DNA of 64,000 nucleotides from CAYVIB01 sp964451365 (GTDB taxonomy: Bacteria > Pseudomonadota > Gammaproteobacteria > Pseudomonadales > Cellvibrionaceae), in contig CAYVIB010000025.1 in the NCBI GenBank assembly GCA_964451365.1, positions 21,888-85,887 on the forward strand. The letters are read 5' to 3'. Position numbers and translations under genes: made by a program. Below, piece by piece: positions 44,889 to 53,955 of this stretch. The notes below the pieces were generated by a model. It had not been told where the DNA came from. It saw nothing but the letters and a program-made list of their open reading frames with translations, and ran no database searches. Numbering within the stretch: position 1 is the first letter of the stretch; each line of letters opens with the position of its first letter.

Positions 44889-45416
44889 TCAGTGGTCCAT
44901 CGTCAAGTGGTCTTCCAGCAACTGGGACTCACGTTCCGCGGTGTTGTTGACAATAGTGCTGCCAAACACCCCGGAGATGGCGGCGACCATGCCCGCCATT
45001 GTCGGGATAGTCGCCATCTGAACGCCGGACGCCATCGATTTGGCGTCGCCGCCACCGGTTGCCGCCAGTACGCCAAACACACCAATCATGCCAGTCACCG
45101 TACCGAGCAAGCCCATCAGTGGACAAAGCGCCACCATGCTTCCGATCAGGTCACGGTTTTGGTTGATTCTCTCCGATACGCGTGAGATCAGCGCTCCGCG
45201 TATCTGCCGGGCGTTCCAGGACCTGCGCTCAGCACGGGATTCCCAGGTATCCAGTGTACCGCGGACCAGTTTCGGCAAGGTTCCCTTGTAAAACCACATT
45301 CTTTCGAAAATCAAAGTCCACATGAAGAACGTCAGGACGGCAATAACAATCAGAACAGGGCCGCCCGACTCCACAAAGGCTCTAATGGCTTCGAGCGCTT
45401 CCATCAATGCCACCAT
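44889..45416 (-). CDS. exbB: ExbB-family proton channel protein (short)
   Basis: A 175-residue MotA/TolQ/ExbB protein. Helix 1 is PVLIVIAVLTFFMWTLIFERMWFY; the core is MVALCPLMGLLGTVTGMIGVF and MVAAISGVFGSTIVNN. It forms the proton-driven channel with ExbD. It is smaller than the MotA/TolQ paralogue just upstream and lacks that protein's large periplasmic amino domain. This pairing is that of Vibrio TonB2 systems, ExbB2 with TtpC. Confidence 0.92.
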   Translation of the reverse strand: MVALMEALEAIRAFVESGGPVLIVIAVLTFFMWTLIFERMWFYKGTLPKLVRGTLDTWESRAERRSWNARQIRGALISRVSERINQNRDLIGSMVALCPLMGLLGTVTGMIGVFGVLAATGGGDAKSMASGVQMATIPTMAGMVAAISGVFGSTIVNNTAERESQLLEDHLTMDH

Positions 45417-45432
45417 GATACTTCTCCTCTAC

Positions 45433-46818
45433 TTATTTCTTCTTCTCTACTTTTTCAGCAATCAGGCCCGCGCTCTGCTCTTCCAGAACATGGATAATGC
45501 GCTTGGCTTTACTGTTAAGGATCGTGTGAAGAAGTACTGTCGGAATAGCCACCACCAGACCCAATACGGTAGTGACAAGTGCGGAGGAGATACCGCCCGC
45601 CATCGCTTTCGGATCGCCGGCGCCGTAGATGGTAATCGCCTGGAAGGTAACGATCATACCGACAACCGTACCCAACAGACCCAGCAACGGGGCCACCATG
45701 GAAATAATTTTCAGTGTCGCCAGTTGGCTTTCGATAGCCGGACGCTCTTTCAACACGGCCTCTTCCAGCTTCAACTCCAGCGATTCGCCATCTATACCAG
45801 GGTTATCTTCCGCCACCTTCAATACCCGACCCAGCGGGTTGTTCGGGTTCGCGCGGTCGGATTTAAGCTGGGCGTTGACGCGACTGCCCATGCCGGAAAG
45901 TACCATGAAGCGCCACAAGGCCAGCAATATCGCAAATACACCCACGCCGGAGATGATGTAACCCACCAGTTGGCCATCGTGCCAGTACTCGACAATGGAA
46001 GGGCTGTTGATCAGCGCCTCGAGCAGAACACCACCAGCCGGGCCAGTCGGGTCTATGCCCACCCTGGTGAAACCGGAGGTCGACGACTGCAGGTCGGCCG
46101 CGGCGGATTGCAGAGCTCCCGCCGGCTGGCGAGGCAGCACGCTGATAGTACCGGTGTCCGGCTCATAGTTAAGGTAGCTGCCGTTGGATACCAGGTTGAA
46201 GTTACCGATACGGACCACTTCCTGTTCGTTTTTATTGCCGGAAGCATCGCTGACAGTAGCGGTAAATTTGGAAACACGACCAGATTCAACCGTTTCGCGC
46301 TGCAACTCATACCACAGACGCTCGATTTCCGAGATTTGCGGAATCTGGGTTTCGCCATTCATTTTCTCGATAAGTTCATCAAGGAATTCGCCACGGTTGG
46401 GGTATTCCGCGCTGACGATCGAGGTGTCGATCGCGGTGCGCAGGTCGCCGGCCGCGGAGGTCAGGTGACCAAACAGCTCTTTCAACGAACCCATGCGCTC
46501 ATCGAGTTGCGCGCGGCGGGCCTGAATCGCCAGATCCTGTTCTTCGTACTTGTCTTCCAGTCGCTCGGAACGGGCTTCCTCAGCCGCTTTGGTATTTTCG
46601 GCTTCGCGCAGCAATTGCGCCTGATTGGCTTTCTGCCGGGTAAATTCGGCTTCGCGCTTACGGTGCTCGGCGCTTTCGGAGACTTTCGCGTTGCGCACCA
46701 TTTGCAGCAGTTCTTCCAGGGAGCCCGCTTTTTCGTTCTGAGCGAACGCCGCACTGGACAAAACAAAAATTCCTGTTGCGGCCGCCGCCGCGATCTTACG
46801 TACTAATGTCATTTTCAT
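45433..46818 (-). CDS. MotA/TolQ/ExbB-family protein with periplasmic domain (TtpC-like)
   Basis: A 461-residue protein. A signal peptide (AAAAATGIFVLSSAAFAQ) leads into a long coiled-coil (ELLQMVRNAKVSESAEHRKREAEFTR) and a beta-rich periplasmic part to about residue 270. A membrane helix VGYIISGVGVFAILLALWRF and a MotA/TolQ core (SMVAPLLGLLGTVVGMIVTF, VTTVLGLVVAIPTVLLHTIL) follow. This layout matches TtpC of Vibrio TonB2 systems. The start at 46818 overlaps the DUF3450 stop as ATGA. Confidence 0.88.
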   Translation of the reverse strand: MKMTLVRKIAAAAATGIFVLSSAAFAQNEKAGSLEELLQMVRNAKVSESAEHRKREAEFTRQKANQAQLLREAENTKAAEEARSERLEDKYEEQDLAIQARRAQLDERMGSLKELFGHLTSAAGDLRTAIDTSIVSAEYPNRGEFLDELIEKMNGETQIPQISEIERLWYELQRETVESGRVSKFTATVSDASGNKNEQEVVRIGNFNLVSNGSYLNYEPDTGTISVLPRQPAGALQSAAADLQSSTSGFTRVGIDPTGPAGGVLLEALINSPSIVEYWHDGQLVGYIISGVGVFAILLALWRFMVLSGMGSRVNAQLKSDRANPNNPLGRVLKVAEDNPGIDGESLELKLEEAVLKERPAIESQLATLKIISMVAPLLGLLGTVVGMIVTFQAITIYGAGDPKAMAGGISSALVTTVLGLVVAIPTVLLHTILNSKAKRIIHVLEEQSAGLIAEKVEKKK

Positions 46819-47600
46819 TGTGCTGCCCCCGGAGCCAATACTGGTACTTGCATAATGTCGGTTGAGGCCTGTTGCTTGGCGATGCGGATGCCTTTGAGAA
46901 TCGACGCCCGGTACTGGCCCGGATCGAGTTCCACCCAGGCGCGCTGGCTCTGGTCCCACGCTCCGGAAAATTCGGTGTCGGTGGTTTGGTACATCAGCGC
47001 GACCTTGCCCACCCCAAGGATGTTCACCTGGCGCTCCTGGCCGCCAACGTCCAGGGTATCCACGTAAGTGTGAAGTTTGCGTGCATATTCGGCTTCGATG
47101 TTATAAGCCTCGAGTACCTGACGGAATTTTTCCGCCACGGAAATATCAGCCCGATCCTGGTTGTTGCGCAGGTCTGCGACCCGCTCCATGCGCTCCTCCC
47201 GATACAGAGGGATATCCAGTTCGACAAACTGCTCCAGACCATCGAGCATGCGCAGGATCAGAGGTTGGATTTGTCGTTCGATTACCGTTACGTCAGCGAT
47301 GGATTGCTCCAGGTCCTTGATTACCTTCAGCTGGTTGGCCAGTTGTTTTTCCAGCTGGGCGTTATATACGCGAAGACCTTCTATTTCCTTATTGACGACT
47401 TTGAACTGACTGAAGAGTTCGTTAGTCTCATTAGCCAATTTATCAATTCGCTTTTGAGACTGCTGGGCGGCGGCGGTTTTTGACTGGCCCACCTCCAAAA
47501 TCGCGTCCAGTGTTTGATCTGCATAGACATCGCCAACCAAAAGCGCGCCAGCAGATAGGGCCGTGGATAACACCACAGCTTTCATTCGCTGCATCTTCAT
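46815..47600 (-). CDS. DUF3450 family periplasmic coiled-coil protein
   Basis: A 261-residue DUF3450 protein. After a signal peptide (AVVLSTALSAGALLVGDVYA) a long coiled-coil runs from about residue 30 to 105 (ETNELFSQFKVVNKEIEGL), followed by LDIPLYREERMERVADLR and a small carboxyl domain with GVGKVALMYQTTD. Biochemical function is unknown. It is the first gene of the six-gene TonB operon and is translationally coupled to the TtpC-like gene. A GGGGGA Shine-Dalgarno precedes the ATG. Confidence 0.88.
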   Translation of the reverse strand: MKMQRMKAVVLSTALSAGALLVGDVYADQTLDAILEVGQSKTAAAQQSQKRIDKLANETNELFSQFKVVNKEIEGLRVYNAQLEKQLANQLKVIKDLEQSIADVTVIERQIQPLILRMLDGLEQFVELDIPLYREERMERVADLRNNQDRADISVAEKFRQVLEAYNIEAEYARKLHTYVDTLDVGGQERQVNILGVGKVALMYQTTDTEFSGAWDQSQRAWVELDPGQYRASILKGIRIAKQQASTDIMQVPVLAPGAAQ

Positions 47601-47946
47601 ATATCCCCCAACTCGGGTACTTTATTAAAAAAATTAAACGTTGCGACCGGATCAGGCATCAGAGCAATGTAGATCCAGAGTGTTTTATTAATAGGATTTC
47701 TGGCTAGGTAATCGCTAGAGAAACGCATTTTAATAAGACCATTCCCGAACATTCAAACACAAAACGACACGCATTTTTGTGGTGCAAAAAAGTATCACTT
47801 TTGGTAACACTTTTTACTTTCGGCTCACCCTGGCAGTAACACTCAGGTAACAGAAGCCGAAAATTAAACACGCGACACTGCATCTTGTGCCCGTAAGTCT
47901 TTGTGCGCCAATAGCCGGTCAAACCACAGCCTGGCATGCTCATACA
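47601..47946. other. Intergenic region, TonB operon leader / folA 3' side
   Basis: No convincing gene is seen in these 346 bases. It should hold the leftward promoter for the DUF3450 operon. Eight-base inverted arms TTTCGGCT and AGCCGAAA (about 47818-47862) enclose repeated GTAACACT words. They lie downstream of folA and could be its transcript end or an operator; neither is proven. Confidence 0.4.
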
Positions 47947-48462
47947 CTAACCAGGAATTTTCCGGTCGAGCACTATAAACGAATAGTTATAGGGATTTCC
48001 AGTGTCTGATGAGTGCTCGACCCGTGACACCTCATTCCACTGTTGCCAATCAACTACGGGAAAAAGGGCATCACCCTCCACTTCAGCGTGCACCTGGGTC
48101 AGATACAGGCGATCCGCCCGGGGCAGCAGCTGGTCATATAAATTGGCACCACCAATCACCATAAGTTCCCCGACGCCAACGGCATCCGCTTCCCTGTTGC
48201 CCAGCCTGAGCGCCTCTTCCACGTCGAGGCAGACGATAGCGCCGTCGGCGGTCCAGTCCTGCTGCCGGGTGATAACGATGTTGATTCGGTTGGGCAGCGG
48301 ACGCCCTATGGACTCGAAAGTCTTCCTGCCCATGATGACGGGATGTCCGGTGGTGACTTTCTTAAAATACTTCAAGTCTTGCGGCAAGCGCCAGGGCAAC
48401 TGGTTTTCCCGGCCGATCACGCGGTTTTCCGCCATGGCCACGACTAACGAAATTTTATTCAT
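47947..48462 (-). CDS. folA: Dihydrofolate reductase
   Basis: A 171-residue NADPH-dependent DHFR. It starts ISLVVAMAENRVIGRENQLPWRLPQDLKYFK, with the catalytic acid in LPQDL. HPVIMGRKTFESIGRPLP binds NADPH, and ELMVIGGANLYDQLLPRADRLYLT follows. Length is near E. coli FolA (159). It stands 22 bases after thyA, whose product dihydrofolate it recycles. Confidence 0.96.
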   Translation of the reverse strand: MNKISLVVAMAENRVIGRENQLPWRLPQDLKYFKKVTTGHPVIMGRKTFESIGRPLPNRINIVITRQQDWTADGAIVCLDVEEALRLGNREADAVGVGELMVIGGANLYDQLLPRADRLYLTQVHAEVEGDALFPVVDWQQWNEVSRVEHSSDTGNPYNYSFIVLDRKIPG

Positions 48463-48484
48463 TGCTTGTCGATCATTTTCCTTC

Positions 48485-49318
48485 TCACACCGAAATGGGT
48501 GCGGAGATATGAGGGTGGGCCTCGTAGTTCAGTAACTGGAAATCGTCGTACTTAAACGCAAAGAGGTCTTTTACCCCGGGGTTTAGTTTCATTGCAGGCA
48601 GCGGCAGCGGTTCCCTCTGGAGCTGTGTTTCCACCTGCTCCAGGTGGTTGAGGTACAGGTGCGCGTCGCCAAACGTATGGACAAAATCTCCCGGCTGCAA
48701 ACCGGTCACCTGCGCCACCATCATGGTCAACAGCGTATACGAGGCGATATTGAACGGCACCCCGAGAAACACATCCGCGCTGCGCTGATACAACTGGCAG
48801 CTCAGCTTACCCTCGGAGACGTAGAACTGGAAAATCGTGTGACAGGGGGGCAGGGCCATCTTTCCCCGGCGCGCATTCTCCCGCGGCGAAACAGTCTCGT
48901 CGGGCAAAACCGCGGGATTCCAGGCCGAAATAATCAGCCTTCTCGAATCCGGCTTGGTTTTAATCTGCTCGATCAGCTGGCTGAACTGATCGATCACCTC
49001 GCCACTGGCCGTCGGCCAGGACCGCCACTGGGCGCCATACACCGGCCCCAAGTCACCATTCTCGGTCGCCCATTCGTTCCAGATTTTGACACCGTTTTCG
49101 TTCAGATAGCGGATATTGGTATCGCCGTTCAGGAACCACAGCAACTCATAAATTATCGACTTGAGGTGGCACTTTTTAGTCGTTACCAAAGGAAACCCTT
49201 CACTCAAATCAAAGCGCATTTGATAACCGAAAATGCTTATTGTTCCGGTGCCGGTTCTATCTTCTTTTTTTACACCGTTGTCGCGGATATGCCGCATCAG
49301 ATCCAGATACTGTTTCAC
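48485..49318 (-). CDS. thyA: Thymidylate synthase ThyA
   Basis: A 277-residue enzyme that methylates dUMP with methylene-THF. The nucleophile Cys is in ALPPCHTIFQFYV, and QRSADVFLGVPFNIASY and THTFGDAHLYLNH-like VHTFGDAHLYLNHLEQ bind dUMP. It is slightly longer than E. coli ThyA (264), with an insertion around DETVSPRENARRGKM. It lies 34 bases after lgt and just before folA. Confidence 0.97.
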   Translation of the reverse strand: MKQYLDLMRHIRDNGVKKEDRTGTGTISIFGYQMRFDLSEGFPLVTTKKCHLKSIIYELLWFLNGDTNIRYLNENGVKIWNEWATENGDLGPVYGAQWRSWPTASGEVIDQFSQLIEQIKTKPDSRRLIISAWNPAVLPDETVSPRENARRGKMALPPCHTIFQFYVSEGKLSCQLYQRSADVFLGVPFNIASYTLLTMMVAQVTGLQPGDFVHTFGDAHLYLNHLEQVETQLQREPLPLPAMKLNPGVKDLFAFKYDDFQLLNYEAHPHISAPISV

Positions 49319-49352
49319 CTGTTCACCTTAAATTTTTCTCTGGGTTGCCTCT

Positions 49353-50201
49353 TTAACCCTGCCTGGTCCGGACATTTCGGCGACCTTTGGTATCCCGCAA
49401 TTGATAGGTCCAGTACATGATAGACGCACCGAAAAGAATCATCGGTATGCTCAGTAACTGGCCGCGGGTCATCCACCCGAACATGTAGCCGATATGGGCA
49501 TCGGGCTCGCGAAAAAATTCCACCAAAAAGCGGAACAAGCCATACAGGATTAAAAACAGGGCGGCCACCGCCGCCTTCGGGCGCGGTTTTCGGGAAAACC
49601 AAAATAGTATGACGAACAACACCAGCCCTTCCAGGAAGGCCTGGTACAACTGGGAGGGATGGCGAACCAGCTGCTCCGAATCTTTTGGAAATACCATTCC
49701 CCATGGAACATCCGTCGCCCGGCCCCAAAGCTCGCCGCCGATAAAATTGCCCAGGCGCCCGAGCCCCAAACCAATGGGCACCAGGGGTGCCCCGAAATCC
49801 ATCAGGACCAGGAACGAACGTTTTATTTTTCGGGAATAAAGCCACATGGCGATGATGACGCCCAGCAAACCGCCATGGAAGGACATGCCGCCCTCCCAGA
49901 CCCGGAAGAGTTCCACCGGATTCTCAAGGAACCCTTCCAGGTTATAAAAAAGCACATAACCGATTCGGCCGCCGAGCACCACGCCGAGCGCGGCATAAAA
50001 AATCATGTCCTCCACCTGGGACTTTTGCACCGGCGACCACTCTTTTTTTGCCCGGTACACGCCAACCGCCCACGCGGCGGCAAAGCCGAACAGATACATC
50101 AACCCATACCAGTGGACGTTGAGCGGTCCGATGGTCCAGCCAAAAATTTCAAACGCGTCGATATGCAGGGCGACCGGATCAATGTCGGGATAGGTCAGCA
50201 T
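49353..50201 (-). CDS. lgt: Prolipoprotein diacylglyceryl transferase
   Basis: A 282-residue inner-membrane enzyme adding diacylglycerol to lipobox cysteines. The signature GLGRLGNFIGGELWGRATD lies near residue 145, and MSFHGGLLGVIIAMWLYSRK and HPSQLYQAFLEGLVLF are conserved. About seven membrane helices are visible. It would process the lipoproteins in this window, such as PqiC and the imelysin-like protein. Conserved gene order with thyA and ptsP. Confidence 0.96.
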   Translation of the reverse strand: MLTYPDIDPVALHIDAFEIFGWTIGPLNVHWYGLMYLFGFAAAWAVGVYRAKKEWSPVQKSQVEDMIFYAALGVVLGGRIGYVLFYNLEGFLENPVELFRVWEGGMSFHGGLLGVIIAMWLYSRKIKRSFLVLMDFGAPLVPIGLGLGRLGNFIGGELWGRATDVPWGMVFPKDSEQLVRHPSQLYQAFLEGLVLFVILFWFSRKPRPKAAVAALFLILYGLFRFLVEFFREPDAHIGYMFGWMTRGQLLSIPMILFGASIMYWTYQLRDTKGRRNVRTRQG

Positions 50202-50315
50202 GAATGAAGTCCGTCAGGTAGCCATTGAATGACTAATTATTCAGGTGGAAAGAAAAATGCGCGCAGATAATAACATTGTTACCGCGCATCGGGAGAATCG
50301 ATGCCGGCAACGGCA

Positions 50316-52592
50316 TCATTGCTGATGTTTGGATGAATTGAGCATTTCCGGGCGCAGCAGGCGTGTGAGGCCGGCCTGGCGGAAAGCCAGTTCCAGGCAG
50401 CGGTTGATGGACTCCACATCCGGCAGCAGCATGGCTTCTTCCAGCAGGGCTTCGGCTTGTTGCAGTGTTACCGCGCGCACCACCGATTTCACCTTAAGCA
50501 GGTTGGTGGCACTCATGGAAAGCACATCGTAACCCATGGCCATCAGCAGCAACGCGGCTGCCGGGTCACCGGCCAACTCACCGCAGATACTCACGGGCAC
50601 CCCCTGGCTGTGGGAGTCTTCGACGATTTTTCTCAATGCGCGCAGTACCGCCGGGTGAAGCGCATGATAGAGGTCCGCCACCCGCGGGTTATTGCGGTCC
50701 ACCGCCAGCAGGTATTGGGTAAGGTCATTACTGCCGACGGAAATAAAGTCCACCCGCGCGGCGAGTTCCTTGGTCTGGTAGACAGCGGCAGGCACTTCCA
50801 CCATCACCCCTATCGGCGGCATCTGAACCTTATACCCCTCCTCGAGCAGTTCGTCATGCGCCCGGCGAATAAGCATCTGGGCGATTTCCAGTTCCGAGAT
50901 ATTGCTGACCATTGGCAGCATAATGCGCAGGTTATCCAGCCCCTCGCTGGCCTTCAACATCGCCCGCACCTGGGCGAGAAAGATTTCCGGGTGGTCGAGC
51001 GTGACGCGAATGCCGCGCCATCCAAGGAAAGGATTGTCTTCCTCTATGGGGAAGTAGGGTAGAGATTTATCCCCGCCGATATCCAGAGTGCGCATGGTGA
51101 CCACGTGAGGGGCGAAGGTTTCAAGCTGTTCGCGATAAGTAATGCGCTGCTCTTCCTCGCTGGGGAAACGATCGCGCAACATAAACGGCACTTCCGTTCG
51201 ATACAGACCCACGCCTTCCGCGCCACGTTCCAGTGACAGCTTCGCCTCCGCCATCAGGCCGGTATTTACCCACAGGGCAACCCGGTGATTGTCGGCGGTT
51301 TCGCAGGGCAGGGACTTGATTGCCTCCAGCTCCCGGACGAGTTCCTTGTCCTCTTCGACAATCGCCTGGTACTGGGATTTTAAGTCGTCACTCGGATCGC
51401 TGTAGACCGAACCCCGGTATCCATCGACAATCAACTCCCGCCCGTCCAGGCGGGTAAAAGGCAGATCCACCGCACCCATTACGGTGGGTATCCCCATCGA
51501 ACGCGCCAGAATGGCAATGTGCGAGTTACTGGAACCGCGCACGGATATAATGCCCATCAGCTTGCCGGCCGGCACTTCACCCAGCGCCGAGGCGGTGAGA
51601 TCCTCGCCCACAAGAATGGTATGGTCGGGATAAACCCGCTCGTGTCGGGCGGACTGCTGCAAGTAAGCCAGCACTCGGCCACCCAGGTCCCGCACGTCGG
51701 AGGCTCTTTCGCGCAGGTAGGGGTCGTGCATGCTGGAGAAAGTCTTGATATGTTCGCGGATAACTTCGGCCCAGGCATAGGGCGCGGATAACCCCTCACC
51801 GATCTTGGTGCGAACCTCCTCGCCCAACGAGGCATCGTTAAGCATGCCTATATAAGCATCGAACAGAACCCGCTCTTCCTTATTAAGCCGGTTTTCCAGC
51901 TCGGCGCTCAGGCGCCTGACATCCGCCCGCACCGCCGCAAGGCCTTCATTAAAAAACTGGATCTCCTCTTTGATAGAGGTACAAGTCTGGTAAGGCACCG
52001 AGTTGAGGTCGGCAAGCGGCGACACCACCACGCAGCGGCCGATAGCCACCCCGGGTGCGCCGGCCACACCCAAAAATCGCGCCTCGGTTTTCTGGCCGAT
52101 GGTACGCAGGGCGCCGGTAGCTTCGGCGTGGGCGATCACCCCCGCAAGCTGGGCGGACATAGTGACAAGGAAAGCTTCCTCACCCTCGTCGAAACGACGC
52201 TTTTCCGCCTGTTGCACAACGAGGACTCCGAGAACTTCACGATGGTGAATAATGGGCACGCCGAGAAAAGCGGAAAACCGTTCTTCCCCGGTTTCCGAAA
52301 AGTATTGGTATCTTGGATGACTTTCCGCGTCGTCCAGGTTGACCGGTTCCTCCCGCGCCGCCACCAGGCCCACAAGGCCTTCGTTCTTGGCTAGGGTCAC
52401 GTGGCCGACAGCGGTTTTATGCAGGCCCTCGGTGGCCATCAGCACATAAACGTTACTGCGGTCCCGCAGGTAAACCGAACATACCTGGGTGGCCATGGCT
52501 TTTTTTACGCGGGAAACAATGATCTCGAGAACGGAATTCAGATCCGGTGCGCCATTAACCTCCTGGACAATACTGCGCAGCGAGTTCAACAT
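50316..52592 (-). CDS. ptsP: Phosphoenolpyruvate-protein phosphotransferase PtsP (EI-Ntr)
   Basis: A 758-residue Enzyme I of the nitrogen PTS. An amino-terminal GAF domain (about 1-165, NSVLEIIVSRVKKAMATQVCSVYL) precedes the PtsI part. The phospho-His is in SSNSHIAILARSMGIP near 355, and the PEP site includes GVGLYRTEVPFM, TLDIGGDKSLPYF, FISVGSNDLTQYLLAVDR and SICGELAGD with the acid Cys. It overlaps rppH by seven bases, the conserved rppH-ptsP arrangement. Confidence 0.96.
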   Translation of the reverse strand: MLNSLRSIVQEVNGAPDLNSVLEIIVSRVKKAMATQVCSVYLRDRSNVYVLMATEGLHKTAVGHVTLAKNEGLVGLVAAREEPVNLDDAESHPRYQYFSETGEERFSAFLGVPIIHHREVLGVLVVQQAEKRRFDEGEEAFLVTMSAQLAGVIAHAEATGALRTIGQKTEARFLGVAGAPGVAIGRCVVVSPLADLNSVPYQTCTSIKEEIQFFNEGLAAVRADVRRLSAELENRLNKEERVLFDAYIGMLNDASLGEEVRTKIGEGLSAPYAWAEVIREHIKTFSSMHDPYLRERASDVRDLGGRVLAYLQQSARHERVYPDHTILVGEDLTASALGEVPAGKLMGIISVRGSSNSHIAILARSMGIPTVMGAVDLPFTRLDGRELIVDGYRGSVYSDPSDDLKSQYQAIVEEDKELVRELEAIKSLPCETADNHRVALWVNTGLMAEAKLSLERGAEGVGLYRTEVPFMLRDRFPSEEEQRITYREQLETFAPHVVTMRTLDIGGDKSLPYFPIEEDNPFLGWRGIRVTLDHPEIFLAQVRAMLKASEGLDNLRIMLPMVSNISELEIAQMLIRRAHDELLEEGYKVQMPPIGVMVEVPAAVYQTKELAARVDFISVGSNDLTQYLLAVDRNNPRVADLYHALHPAVLRALRKIVEDSHSQGVPVSICGELAGDPAAALLLMAMGYDVLSMSATNLLKVKSVVRAVTLQQAEALLEEAMLLPDVESINRCLELAFRQAGLTRLLRPEMLNSSKHQQ

Positions 52593-53098
52593 GCCACACC
52601 TTCCCGGCCGCCATGCTGGGCGATCATCTGGTTGTAGGCGGGGAGCAGTTCTTTAAGCGCGCGCCGATAAACATCCTGTTTAAAGGTAACTACCTTGCTC
52701 AGCGGATACCAGTAACTCACCCACTGCCAGTTATCGAATTCGGGCGGACCGGCCGCATCGAGGCGAATCCTGCTTTCAGCCGACAGCAACTGCAGCAGGT
52801 ACCACTTCTGTTTTTGCCCGACGCAGATGGGTTCACGATTGCGGATAAGGCGCTTGGGCAGGCGATATCGCAGCCAGCCGCGGGTGACATCGAGAACTTT
52901 TACGTCGGCTTCCGTAAGGCCGACCTCTTCTGTCAACTCGCGATAAAGCGCATGTTCCGGGTTTTCGTCTTCCTTTATGCCGCCCTGCGGAAATTGCCAG
53001 GCATCCTGACCGCCGACCCGCCGCGCCCAAAACAAACGACCCTTATCGTTCGTTATAATAATGCCTACATTTGGACGGAACCCGTCAACATCGATCAC
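52586..53098 (-). CDS. rppH: RNA pyrophosphohydrolase RppH
   Basis: A 170-residue Nudix enzyme that removes pyrophosphate from mRNA 5' ends and so triggers decay. The amino end IDVDGFRPNVGIIITNDKGRLFWARRVG is characteristic. The Nudix box is GGIKEDENPEHALYRELTEE with following EVGL, at about residues 38-61. Length matches E. coli RppH (176). First gene of the rppH-ptsP pair. Confidence 0.96.
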   Translation of the reverse strand: MIDVDGFRPNVGIIITNDKGRLFWARRVGGQDAWQFPQGGIKEDENPEHALYRELTEEVGLTEADVKVLDVTRGWLRYRLPKRLIRNREPICVGQKQKWYLLQLLSAESRIRLDAAGPPEFDNWQWVSYWYPLSKVVTFKQDVYRRALKELLPAYNQMIAQHGGREGVAC

Positions 53099-53290
53099 TC
53101 AAACCTCGCACCTTGCATAATTGTTATAATGATCAGGTTATTGTTTCACAATTTTGCAAGACTCAGCAATTGCCGCCGCGCCTTGCCCACGTATGTTTTG
53201 ACTAACTTCGCGCCACTAATTAGCACGGCGCGACAGTTTATGCATACATTAAAATAACCCAAGCCTCATCGATCGCAACCGGAGCCCACA

Positions 53291-53944
53291 TTGAGCCTCG
53301 CCATTTTCGACCTGGACAACACCCTGCTGGCTGGCGACAGCGACCACAGCTGGGGCGAATTCATCATCGGCAAAAACCTGGTTGACGCGATCACCTATAG
53401 ACAACGCAACGACCAGTTTTACGCGGATTACCAGAATGGTTCCCTCGACATTTTTGCCTACCAGGAATTTGTGCTGGAACCTTTGACCGCTTTTACCCCT
53501 GGAGAGTTGGCGGAACTCCACGCGGAATTTATGGAAAATACCATTGCGCCGATGATGCTGCCCAAGGCGGCCGCACTGATTGAAAAGCACCGCGCCGACG
53601 GCGACACGCTGCTTATCATTACTGCCACCAATCGCTTTGTGACGGAACCGATAGCAAAAAAGCTGGGGATTGATAACCTCCTGGCCACCGAACCGGAACT
53701 GATTGACCGGCGCTACACCGGCAAAATAACAGGAACACCGTGCTTTCAACACGGCAAGGTGGAGCGCCTGCAAAAGTGGCTCGACGAACACCGGCAAAAC
53801 CTTGACGGCGCCTGGTTTTACAGCGACTCCGCCAACGACATACCACTGTTGAACGTGGTGGACCACCCGGTGGCGGTCGACCCGGATGAAAAATTAAAAC
53901 GCGTGGCACAGGAAAAGAACTGGCCCATCATCAGCTTGCGATAG
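53291..53944 (+). CDS. HAD-IB family phosphatase
   Basis: A 217-residue SerB-like hydrolase. Motif I is FDLDNTLLAGDSD (Asp nucleophile at about residue 6), motif II is in LLIITATNRFV, the Lys is in PIAKKLGI, and motif III is WFYSDSANDIPLLN. The cap is helical. The substrate is not certain; family members include phosphoserine phosphatase and histidinol-phosphatase (the separate HisN/HisB-N activity needed because HisB here lacks that domain, a speculative link). The start is TTG, six bases after GGAG. Confidence 0.85.
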   Translation: MSLAIFDLDNTLLAGDSDHSWGEFIIGKNLVDAITYRQRNDQFYADYQNGSLDIFAYQEFVLEPLTAFTPGELAELHAEFMENTIAPMMLPKAAALIEKHRADGDTLLIITATNRFVTEPIAKKLGIDNLLATEPELIDRRYTGKITGTPCFQHGKVERLQKWLDEHRQNLDGAWFYSDSANDIPLLNVVDHPVAVDPDEKLKRVAQEKNWPIISLR

Positions 53945-53955
53945 GAAATCTTCCA

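Noticed and set aside
45322..46806. 494-codon open frame opposite the ExbB and TtpC-like genes
   Set aside because: Antisense to two genes with clear membrane and MotA/TolQ motifs.
47704..47943. 79-codon frame in the gap after folA
   Set aside because: Cys- and Arg-rich mixed composition, no Shine-Dalgarno, overlaps inverted repeats; not convincing.
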